Of a stretch of 64,000 nucleotides of DNA, positions 37,645 to 45,405 are shown piece after piece. This DNA comes from an uncultured Cellvibrionales bacterium (GTDB taxonomy: Bacteria; Pseudomonadota; Gammaproteobacteria; Pseudomonadales; Porticoccaceae). Under the pieces are notes generated by a model, which saw only the letters and a program-made list of their open reading frames with translations, was not told the DNA's origin and searched no databases. A program made the position numbers and the translations under genes. Position 1 is the stretch's first letter. The number at the start of each line of letters is the position of its first letter. The stretch is from the NCBI GenBank assembly GCA_913031145.1, contig CAJWCO010000012.1, positions 1 to 64,000 of the forward strand, read 5' to 3'.

Positions 37645-38706
37645 TCAAACCGCTTTTAATTCGGCCTCGCCTTGTCGTCTCAATTGCTCAATCATTAATG
37701 CCACAAAATCCAACTTTTCTTCACAGTTTCGAGTAATAACGAACGGATAGGCATCGTGTAGACCAATGCTTCGATTGAGATGATTAATGGCCACTGCCAA
37801 TTTTCGCCAACGATGAAGCATCTCTTGGGTGGTCAAATGCTCTGGTGAAACTGGGGTCATACCCAACTCATAGGCAGTTTCAAGCCCATCAAAAATCAAT
37901 AAATAATGATTCCAGGTCTCTGCCCAGTCTTCCGATGGATGAGCGCTCGCGTACGCGCTAATAAAATTTTCACTCCAGTTTCGGGGGGGGCCATTCTGAT
38001 AATAGACATCCAGACTCTCGCGATAACTAACGCTAGCATCACCAAAAACCGACGAAAAACTGCGACTCTCGGGCATTTTTTTGAAGACTTTATCCCAAAA
38101 ATAATGCCCCGTCTCATGGCGAAAATGTCCAAGAATGGTGCGTTGGCGCTCGTTCAGTGCCGCTTTTTCACTTACCCGCGCCACATCATCTGCTTCAAGA
38201 CTGTTAATGGTAATAATACCTTGTGCGTACCCGGTCGTAACTGGCGCGATGTTTTCGCCTTCAGCGAAATCCATATGCTCTAGGAAGTCAAATAGAAGAC
38301 CTTGATCCCGGTAATCCCAACCACTACTGACGGGTATGCCAAGCCTCATTAATGAAAAAAGTAGCCGCTTCTTGGCCTCTTCTAATCTTAGCCACCGCAA
38401 ATAGTTCACAGGTGGCGAGACATCAATGACCGTTTGATTAGGGATAATCCGATTAAACTGACATCCATAACAGAGGCTATTTGCACTGCGATCTGGAATT
38501 AACCAGTTGCACACATTGTGATACGTCCAATTATCGCACCGGCGGAATTTTCGACCCTCCCGGCTTTCATGGATCCCATGACGCGTTGAGGTGATCGTGA
38601 TCATTGCCAATGTGTCAACATCGAAGCCGACATCCTGTTGGCAATGCCCGCAATGCCGATCCTCAAAGAATACCTCGAGGCCACAGTCACAATAAAATCT
38701 TTTCAT
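37645..38706 (-). CDS. Zinc-ribbon putative zinc metallopeptidase (Peptidase_Mx type)
   Basis: The start ATG at 38706 overlaps the stop of the alpha-E gene (ATGA), so the track start at 38727 is too early; length is 353 residues. An N-terminal zinc ribbon (FYCDCGLEVFFEDRHCGHC) is followed by a second Cys cluster (CNWLIPDRSANSLCYGCQ). The HFRHETGHYFWDKV stretch near residue 200 carries an HExxH-type zinc site (HETGH). No signal peptide, so cytoplasmic. The family is a predicted peptidase often found beside the alpha-E and circularly permuted ATP-grasp proteins, as here. Its target is unknown; cleaving a bond made by the ATP-grasp enzyme is a reasonable guess. Confidence 0.88.
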   Translation of the reverse strand: MKRFYCDCGLEVFFEDRHCGHCQQDVGFDVDTLAMITITSTRHGIHESREGRKFRRCDNWTYHNVCNWLIPDRSANSLCYGCQFNRIIPNQTVIDVSPPVNYLRWLRLEEAKKRLLFSLMRLGIPVSSGWDYRDQGLLFDFLEHMDFAEGENIAPVTTGYAQGIITINSLEADDVARVSEKAALNERQRTILGHFRHETGHYFWDKVFKKMPESRSFSSVFGDASVSYRESLDVYYQNGPPRNWSENFISAYASAHPSEDWAETWNHYLLIFDGLETAYELGMTPVSPEHLTTQEMLHRWRKLAVAINHLNRSIGLHDAYPFVITRNCEEKLDFVALMIEQLRRQGEAELKAV

Positions 38707-39635
38707 CGGGTCACAGGTAAAAACCAAGTCGTTGACGTAATGATACTAAGGCGTTCGGCACAAGACTGCAAATCCTCTACAACCTGATGCATCGATGCGG
38801 GTGACAATTTTTCTGCGTCAAACGACTCCAGCATGGCAAGCGCTTCATCAATAGGCACTAGCGCCTGTTCATGGCGCTTTAGGTCTGTCAGTGCCTTGCG
38901 GATACCGTTCAGACAAAAAACAATGGAACGAGGAAGTTCCGGCTCAAGGAATACGAAGTTAACGGCCGAATGGGGTTCCACCATGGGTCCAACACACCGT
39001 CTGTAGTTACCGATTGCTGATAATGACTCAAGGAAACCCGCCCAAATTAGCGCATCAAAGGCCGGATTGCTTCTATCCCGGGAGTCAATCGCCTGCGATA
39101 CCGTCGCAACAACGCGCGTCGTAACATCCACGCGTTCCAGCAAATGGCCCAGCTTGATAAAACGATACGTATGATCACGTCGTTGCGTTGTCATCATTAG
39201 ACCGTTCAGTGCATGGCAACGCTTCACAACGTGATTTAGAAATTTAAACCGGTTTCGCCGTGCGACTGACTTTTCGGCAAATTCTTTACTGTACATGTGG
39301 AGTTCATTAACCGACTCCCAGACCTCATCGGGCAGCACATCGCGCGTAGTTCGCGCGTTCTCTCGAGCCGACTTTATCGCATAACGAATACTTCCGACGT
39401 TTTCGGAGCTCGCAATCATAAACTCGAGGACCTCATACTCACCAAAGGGAAGTGCGAGATCGGTAAACTCTTGTGAAACATCAAAAATATCGAGTAGCGT
39501 CCCCCAACTCACCTCCGTTCCTTTGGGCAAGTCCATCATTAAATGAGAAAAAGTATGCGCAACACGCGCGATACTCTCGGCACGCTCCAAATAGCGCGCC
39601 ATCCAAAACACTCTATCGGCCACTCGCGACAGCAT
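38703..39635 (-). CDS. Alpha-E domain protein (DUF403)
   Basis: A 310-residue all-helical protein of the alpha-E family. The start MLSRVADRVFWMARYLERAE is the family signature; RFIKLGHLLERVDVTTRVV follows near residue 170. It has no known catalytic residues and is thought to act with the circularly permuted ATP-grasp enzyme. The gene begins 3 bases after that enzyme and overlaps the metallopeptidase by 4 bases, so the three are one operon. Confidence 0.94.
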   Translation of the reverse strand: MLSRVADRVFWMARYLERAESIARVAHTFSHLMMDLPKGTEVSWGTLLDIFDVSQEFTDLALPFGEYEVLEFMIASSENVGSIRYAIKSARENARTTRDVLPDEVWESVNELHMYSKEFAEKSVARRNRFKFLNHVVKRCHALNGLMMTTQRRDHTYRFIKLGHLLERVDVTTRVVATVSQAIDSRDRSNPAFDALIWAGFLESLSAIGNYRRCVGPMVEPHSAVNFVFLEPELPRSIVFCLNGIRKALTDLKRHEQALVPIDEALAMLESFDAEKLSPASMHQVVEDLQSCAERLSIITSTTWFLPVTR

Positions 39636-39638
39636 CGC

Positions 39639-41039
39639 CTACCTCTCGCCCCCAACAATCCATGTATCCTTACTTCCACCTCCTTGCGACGAATTCACCA
39701 CTAAGGACCCCTTGCGCAGCGCCACGCGCGTGAGTCCTCCTGGAGTTACCCAAACATCTGACCCGTGCAAGATAAACGGTCTTAGGTCAAGATGCCGAGG
39801 TTCGATCGCTTGATCGACATATGTCGGTGCGGTCGATAGCGTCAAGGTGGGCTGAGCAATGTAATTACGCGGGTGCTCCCGGATCAATTGCTTAAAAAGC
39901 TCATGCTGCTCAACCGTCGCGTGAGGGCCTATAAGGAGCCCCTGCCCGCCCGACTCGTTGGCTGGCTTAACCACAAGGTGCGCAATATTTTTGAGCACAT
40001 AATCGCGGTCTACCGGATCCATACACAAATAGGTTTTGACTGAGCGCAAGGTGGGTTCTTCACCCAGATAGTAGCGTATGATCTCTGGAACAAACGCGTA
40101 AACCACTTTATCGTCGGCAACACCGCTGCCCGGTGCATTGGCAATTGCGACCTTGTTGTCGCGCCATGCGCGCATAATACCGGGGACGCCAATCATTGAA
40201 TCGGCGCGAAAAACCTCGGGATCAATAAATTCGTCGTTGATACGCCGATAGACGACGTCAACCCGAACGGGTCCGTCAACAGTATGCATAAATACGATGT
40301 TGTGATGGTCCACAAACAGGTCTGCTCCCTCGACCAGTTCTGCCCCCATACTGTGCGCTAAAAACGCATGCTCAAAATAGGCCGAATTAAATATTCCAGG
40401 CGTTAGCACCACGATCACTGGCTTGCGATTTTTGCGGGGCGACAACGAGGCCAGCATGCTGTGAAGTTGCGAGGGATAATCATCGACGGGAGAAATATCA
40501 CAATCTTGAAACAACTCGGGCAAAACACGTTTCGTTACCTCCCGATTTTCTAACATGTATGCAACACCAGAGGGCACGCGCAAATTATCCTCCAGCACAT
40601 AAAACTGGCCATCGATATCGCGCACCAGATCAGTGCCGCAAACATGTGCCCATGCGCCAAACGGAGGCGACATGCCCATACACACTTTTTTAAAGTTTTT
40701 TGATCCTAGAACAACGTCGGCGGGCACGATCCCGTCCGATAAAATTCTTTGTTCATTGTAAATATCATTAATAAATGCGTTCAGCGCTCGACTTCGCTGC
40801 TGTAAACCCTGTACAACGGGTGCCCACTCCTCGCTCGTGATGGCACGCGGAATCACGTCGAATGGCCAGTCCCTGTCGGTGTTCTCATCACTTGAGTAAA
40901 CCGTAAAGCTGACACCCATCTCGCGTATGGCAAGTCCTGCGGCAACGCTTCGCTCGCGCATCTCTTGTGGGCTGATCTTACTAAAAAAATCGTACAACCG
41001 CCGTGATGCCGTCCGCGGAGGCGCTTCGGACGGCATCAT
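39639..41039 (-). CDS. Circularly permuted ATP-grasp protein (DUF404/DUF407)
   Basis: A 466-residue predicted peptide ligase. The N-terminal part has RDWPFDVIPRAITSEEWAPV and RALNAFINDIYNEQRILSDG, and the ATP-grasp core shows FYVLEDNLRVPSGVAYMLEN, VDVVYRRINDEF and VVKPANESGGQGLLIGP. The family forms an amide bond to an unidentified peptide or amine, based on its fold. Two tandem ATGs occur at the start. It leads an operon with alpha-E and zinc peptidase genes. In many genomes a transglutaminase-like protein joins this set; none is in the window. Confidence 0.94.
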   Translation of the reverse strand: MMPSEAPPRTASRRLYDFFSKISPQEMRERSVAAGLAIREMGVSFTVYSSDENTDRDWPFDVIPRAITSEEWAPVVQGLQQRSRALNAFINDIYNEQRILSDGIVPADVVLGSKNFKKVCMGMSPPFGAWAHVCGTDLVRDIDGQFYVLEDNLRVPSGVAYMLENREVTKRVLPELFQDCDISPVDDYPSQLHSMLASLSPRKNRKPVIVVLTPGIFNSAYFEHAFLAHSMGAELVEGADLFVDHHNIVFMHTVDGPVRVDVVYRRINDEFIDPEVFRADSMIGVPGIMRAWRDNKVAIANAPGSGVADDKVVYAFVPEIIRYYLGEEPTLRSVKTYLCMDPVDRDYVLKNIAHLVVKPANESGGQGLLIGPHATVEQHELFKQLIREHPRNYIAQPTLTLSTAPTYVDQAIEPRHLDLRPFILHGSDVWVTPGGLTRVALRKGSLVVNSSQGGGSKDTWIVGGER

Positions 41040-41451
41040 TTCGTCAAATAATCCGTCACTGTTATAATCTTGCCAAAGCGAAGTGATCTTTAAGCCTCCG
41101 AAACCGCAGAATTGGGCGCATCAATAAAACAGTAAGCAAGACCTGTGCCACTAAACCATCATTCGGATCGACCATGGGTGCTTTTGGGCCGCGATCTGGC
41201 CGCAAAATAGCCCACTCTTCGTAAAATTTTTTCTGGTATGTTTACTGGCGATAACAATACCCACCCCGTCAGATGGGTTTAAAAAAGCGCGAAAAATGCC
41301 ATGAACGCCACGATCCCGAATCGCGCAATACAACCGCGGCGTAATTTATACGCGCTCGTTGCTTCTCTTTGCTTTTCTGACATCAAGGTGGATCGTTGAT
41401 GTACGTAAAATGTTTAGAGTGCGCTCGCGGGCGGCGATCGTCTGAGCGTCG
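41040..41451. other. Gene-free interval
   Basis: About 410 bases between the ATP-grasp start and the end of kdgK. Small ORFs here have no credible protein features. I see no strong terminator for the uronate operon. The interval should hold the promoter of the ATP-grasp operon. Confidence 0.5.
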
Positions 41452-42474
41452 TTACCGCACGACTCGACCTGCCGCCACAGACCCTTTCATCAATTGCTGT
41501 ATTTCAACGATGCTGGCGTCACTGAAATCACCGCTTACAGAATGCTTTAAGCAATTAGCTGCAACCGCAAATTCCAGCGCTTCTCTCTTCGTCATCTGAG
41601 TTCCTAACCCAAAAATCAGCCCTGCAGCAAATGCATCGCCCGTCCCAACGCGATCAACTGCGTGATTGATCGCATATGACTTAGAGAATCGGAATCCCGA
41701 GGCATCGCGAAGGCATGCCCTCACAACGTAATTTTGTGCCGCTAAAGTTTGTCGGATAGTAACTGCCACCTGTTGGATATTTGGATACTGCTCCATCACA
41801 CGTTGGGTTAATGTGGAAAAGTAGGCATCACTATCGGGATCGCCGTCACCCGTGATATCCAACATATGCTGACAATCATCACGACCCGCAATTAAGACAT
41901 CGGTCCGGCGCACAAAGTCAGGCAAAATAGCCTGTGGAGATCGACCATAATTCCAAAGTTTACTCCGATAATTAAGGTCAATGGATACAGTTGCGCCTGC
42001 ATTTTTTGCCGCCTGCATCCCTTCCAATGATAAATCTGCACTATTCTGGCCAACAGCTGGCGTAATCCCACTGAGATGGAACCAGTCCACGGACTTCATG
42101 GAGGCTTGCCAACTCAGAGCGCCCGGCATCAATGTTGAAAAAACTGAATTCTCACGATCATAAACAACCTGTCCGGCTCTCTGATTGACGCCGGCTTCCA
42201 TAAAATACAAACCTAGCCGACCGTCGCGAACGATAATATGCTCTGTGTGCACGCCGCGAGATCGAAGCTCACCACGCGCTTTATCGCCAAGGGGGTTGTT
42301 CGGCAACACCGTTAAAAACACCGATTCGCAACCAAAGCGTGCCAAAGCCACTGCCACATTGGCTTCCGCGCCCCCAAAATCTGCCTCAAAACTTCTCGCC
42401 TGAGAAAAGCGCTCAAAGCCCTGCGTTTTTAAACGCATCATCATTTCGCCAAATGTCAATACTCTGATTGTCAT
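41452..42474 (-). CDS. kdgK: 2-keto-3-deoxygluconate kinase
   Basis: A 340-residue PfkB-family sugar kinase that phosphorylates 2-keto-3-deoxygluconate (KDG) to KDPG in the cytoplasm. Motifs: TFGEMMMRLKTQGFERF, the PfkB signature FGGAEANVAVALARFG, IDLNYRSKLW, and the catalytic VDRVGTGDAFAAGLIFGLG. KdgK identity rests on the family pattern plus the uxaC-uxuB-manD neighbours that make KDG. GGAGGT lies 8 bases before the ATG. It is the last gene of the minus-strand uronate operon. The next enzyme, KDPG aldolase, must be elsewhere. Confidence 0.92.
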   Translation of the reverse strand: MTIRVLTFGEMMMRLKTQGFERFSQARSFEADFGGAEANVAVALARFGCESVFLTVLPNNPLGDKARGELRSRGVHTEHIIVRDGRLGLYFMEAGVNQRAGQVVYDRENSVFSTLMPGALSWQASMKSVDWFHLSGITPAVGQNSADLSLEGMQAAKNAGATVSIDLNYRSKLWNYGRSPQAILPDFVRRTDVLIAGRDDCQHMLDITGDGDPDSDAYFSTLTQRVMEQYPNIQQVAVTIRQTLAAQNYVVRACLRDASGFRFSKSYAINHAVDRVGTGDAFAAGLIFGLGTQMTKREALEFAVAANCLKHSVSGDFSDASIVEIQQLMKGSVAAGRVVR

Positions 42475-42490
42475 ATCATGACACCTCCAG

Positions 42491-43705
42491 TTAGTCTGCG
42501 ACCCATAATATTGGATGTCGGATCGGAGAATTTCGTCTTATTTCATAATTGTCGGTCACCATGGGCAGTGTCTTAGCTGTGTTAAAAAAGTCACAGCGAC
42601 CCAACTGATAACCCCCAAATAATAATGCCGCATGTCGCTTCGGCCAACTCTCCCAGTGCTCGACATCCTGACGATAGGGCCAGATCGATTTGTTCTTTAC
42701 ATAGGGGTGAATAAAACGCATACCCGCACCCATGCTCCGGCCCTCCGGCGTTTTGAATAACCATAGATTGTCCTCTTCGGTGGAGGCTAGCTGGGCGATG
42801 CCGGCCATTAGATCCAGGATGAAAAGGGAATAACCAAAGGGTTTGGTTCGCGCTAACTCTCTAGGAAAAGACCCGTCATCAGCCATCATCTCGGCCAGAT
42901 ACACCTGTTTAAATTGCTTCCTTACCCAATCAATCCGTTGACTGTCTTCGGTCAGCATACTGAACGTAACCATTTGCAACGACCAAGCAACACCATGATT
43001 ATTCGGGTGTTCGCGTTCTTTAATTCCGTTGGGATGCGTATTTAACCAAGTAATATATTCGTCAAACCAACGTCTAATTGCAGCTGTGTTGTCAGCGGTC
43101 AGCATGTTCCGAGATATTAATAACTTTGCTGCCAAAGCAACTTCCACCAGATGTACCGAGTCGATAATGCCAATACTTCGACCCGTATGACGTCCCTTAA
43201 TAGCCTGAGCAAAACGCAAATCTGGGTTCATGCGCGTCTCCGGTGCTACAAACCAAGCCTGCAAATGCCCCTCTGCACGACGCGCGTAACGCGTGGCCAA
43301 TTCGCTATTCTCAGTGACGATATACGCCGACGTGAGTCCTGCGACTGCATCCGCCAATCGCATCAGTGACAGACGATGAGCAACAAAGTTGTCTGGATTA
43401 CTCTCACCATCGCGCCGCTCATATGGTGCTTTTACATCGCCCGCAACCGGCCACCAATAATCGCCCTCCGAGTAAAAATCATGGGCTCCTCCAGCACTGC
43501 GCACGGCTCGATCATGAACAACTGTGCGCACAGGTATCTTCATCAAGTCATTGGTGTTTAGTAGCGCCCGATCGCGATGCAGAGCCACCACAGCCGCCTC
43601 GTCACACTGAGACACGTTAACTGACGGGGATGCCGAAGACCATTCAGATGCGCCATAGATCGCAATAACGGCGACCACGCACGGTAAGTGCGTCCAACTT
43701 ACCAT
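42491..43705 (-). CDS. Alginate-lyase-like polysaccharide lyase (PF05426 fold)
   Basis: A 404-residue exported protein; the signal peptide is MVSWTHLPCVVAVIAIYGAS. The alginate-lyase superfamily fold is shown by YWWPVAGDV, RMNPDLRFAQAIKG, GRSIGIIDSVHLVEVALAA, HPNNHGVAWSLQ and FPRELARTKPFGYSLF. By comparison with PL5 lyases, Asn 236/His 237 and Arg 286/Tyr 292 are the probable catalytic set. It may belong to a newer PL family (PL38-like), whose members include alginate and glucuronan lyases. Neighbouring glucuronate enzymes favour a glucuronate-containing substrate over alginate. A related gene starts at 62944. It sits 2 bases after the beta-helix gene and ahead of kdgK. Confidence 0.85.
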   Translation of the reverse strand: MVSWTHLPCVVAVIAIYGASEWSSASPSVNVSQCDEAAVVALHRDRALLNTNDLMKIPVRTVVHDRAVRSAGGAHDFYSEGDYWWPVAGDVKAPYERRDGESNPDNFVAHRLSLMRLADAVAGLTSAYIVTENSELATRYARRAEGHLQAWFVAPETRMNPDLRFAQAIKGRHTGRSIGIIDSVHLVEVALAAKLLISRNMLTADNTAAIRRWFDEYITWLNTHPNGIKEREHPNNHGVAWSLQMVTFSMLTEDSQRIDWVRKQFKQVYLAEMMADDGSFPRELARTKPFGYSLFILDLMAGIAQLASTEEDNLWLFKTPEGRSMGAGMRFIHPYVKNKSIWPYRQDVEHWESWPKRHAALLFGGYQLGRCDFFNTAKTLPMVTDNYEIRRNSPIRHPILWVAD

Positions 43706-43707
43706 CT

Positions 43708-45405
43708 TTAGTCCAGCCGCTGTTGCAGTTGATAGTCGTAGAGAGACGGTACCGCAGGTCGCTGATTAAGCTGCTCAACATAAGGGTCTGGCGCGTACTC
43801 CAGTTCAAAAGTACGATTGCCATGAATACCCAACAGGCGCGCTTCAATGCCATCTTTAGGGCCAGAAAGCGTCACCACCTGCTCATTATATCCAGCCGAA
43901 ACTTGCACATCGATATTGTAAAACGTACTGAAACGGCCATGGGAAGGTTTCCAGTACGCCGCTCCACCCCCTGAAAAAAGGGGATAGTTATTTTTTCCAG
44001 GCAACACATCGATGTGGACCTTAATATTGTCAAACAAATTCTGATGATTCGCCCCCGAATGTTGATCGAGCACTGCATCAATATGCACTTCGCAGTCTTT
44101 GTAAACGCTCTTGACCGAATAGGTATTAAAACTCAGCGGGTGGACAGCCTGATTCTCGACGCGAATATTGCTGGCCAGTACATTATAGACACTGCCCATG
44201 TGCACAGTGTAATGAGCTTTGTGTGCACCTGTGGTCACAATTTGATCGATCGTCAGGTTGGCGTTATCGTCATTTAAAATACCGCTGTCTGCATTGATAA
44301 TCCGAAGGTTTTGAACGTAACTATCATATAACCCTGTCAAATATAGAGCGTTATAACCCTCTTCAACATGATGTGCCACATAAACCCCATTGGGAAACGC
44401 AAGGGTTAGGTCCTTGATCACGACATTTTCCAAGTGCGGCCATTCAATGAACCTGGGTTGCCATCGCGGGTCTGCATCCATGAGCAGTGGATCAGCCAGT
44501 GTCACCGTGTTGCCGTCAATCGCAACAATTCGGCTCATCTGAGTCGTTAGTGCGCGCTGCGGATACGCCCAGTGGTGTGATCCAATTGCACCAAAAAGAT
44601 CAGAATTTCCATACAGTGCCTTGAGGATAGATCCATTTTCTCCCTCAAGATTATACCACTCGATTTTAAAGACCTGCCCGAGCTTTAAACGGTTGCTATC
44701 ATCCACCTCGACCTTGCGTTGCCCCCGCGATCCGGCGGTAATGGCGGCCAACACCTTGGTGGGAGAATCATAGCTGTCAAGATATGCCTTGCCGCGCGCG
44801 CTTGGAACTTTTGTCCAAATATAACCACCACTCCACGCATACAGCGAAAAGGGTAAATCAAGGTTGTTACGTGGCTCACGCTGACGTTTTTTATGCCTGA
44901 CAAGGTATTCGGATAGCTCATTTAGTTGCTCGGGCACTGGCAAATACTTTAACGGCCGCGGATAAAAAAGCACCGTCTCGGAACCTGCACCTTGAAGTGC
45001 GAAGTCGCTTCGTTCGATATAAATAATCTCAGATAAAATAAAATGCCCTGCGGGAAATTTTAATACGACTGCGCCACTCTCCGCGTTCGCGGATTGTAAC
45101 GCACGTAACACAGCTTGACTGTCGTCGATGCCGTCATTCGGTACAGCGCCAAAGTCAAGTACATTAAAGATCTTTCCATTTACATCCGGTAGCGCTTTCT
45201 GGCCATTTTTGTAACCCGCGTATGAAAAGTCAGGTAAATACGCATCTTCACCGGTGACGATCGCAGGTATTGACGTAGCTTGACTATTTTCCATAGCCTG
45301 ATCAATCGACTGTTTGGCTATTTTGTTGCCTAACATTTCGGCAACCGCCAAATGACTGACTAGCATTCCACAAAAAAGCATACCCAACCATTGCAACACT
45401 ATCAT
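43708..45405 (-). CDS. Exported right-handed beta-helix protein, probable carbohydrate-active enzyme
   Basis: The ATG at 45405 overlaps the GH2 stop (ATGA) and starts a signal peptide (MIVLQWLGMLFCGMLVSHLA), giving 565 residues. The pectate-lyase-superfamily opening is clear: IFNVLDFGAVPNDGIDDSQAVLRAL, then VVLKFPAGHFILSEIIYI. Later repeats such as LENVVIKDLTLAFPNGVYVA, SYVQNLRIINADSGILND and NVLASNIRVEN fit stacked beta-helix coils. I cannot place it in a named lyase or hydrolase family. Its position between a GH2 and a lyase points to a role on the same uronic-acid polymer, perhaps as a lyase, epimerase or exo-hydrolase. Confidence 0.83.
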   Translation of the reverse strand: MIVLQWLGMLFCGMLVSHLAVAEMLGNKIAKQSIDQAMENSQATSIPAIVTGEDAYLPDFSYAGYKNGQKALPDVNGKIFNVLDFGAVPNDGIDDSQAVLRALQSANAESGAVVLKFPAGHFILSEIIYIERSDFALQGAGSETVLFYPRPLKYLPVPEQLNELSEYLVRHKKRQREPRNNLDLPFSLYAWSGGYIWTKVPSARGKAYLDSYDSPTKVLAAITAGSRGQRKVEVDDSNRLKLGQVFKIEWYNLEGENGSILKALYGNSDLFGAIGSHHWAYPQRALTTQMSRIVAIDGNTVTLADPLLMDADPRWQPRFIEWPHLENVVIKDLTLAFPNGVYVAHHVEEGYNALYLTGLYDSYVQNLRIINADSGILNDDNANLTIDQIVTTGAHKAHYTVHMGSVYNVLASNIRVENQAVHPLSFNTYSVKSVYKDCEVHIDAVLDQHSGANHQNLFDNIKVHIDVLPGKNNYPLFSGGGAAYWKPSHGRFSTFYNIDVQVSAGYNEQVVTLSGPKDGIEARLLGIHGNRTFELEYAPDPYVEQLNQRPAVPSLYDYQLQQRLD

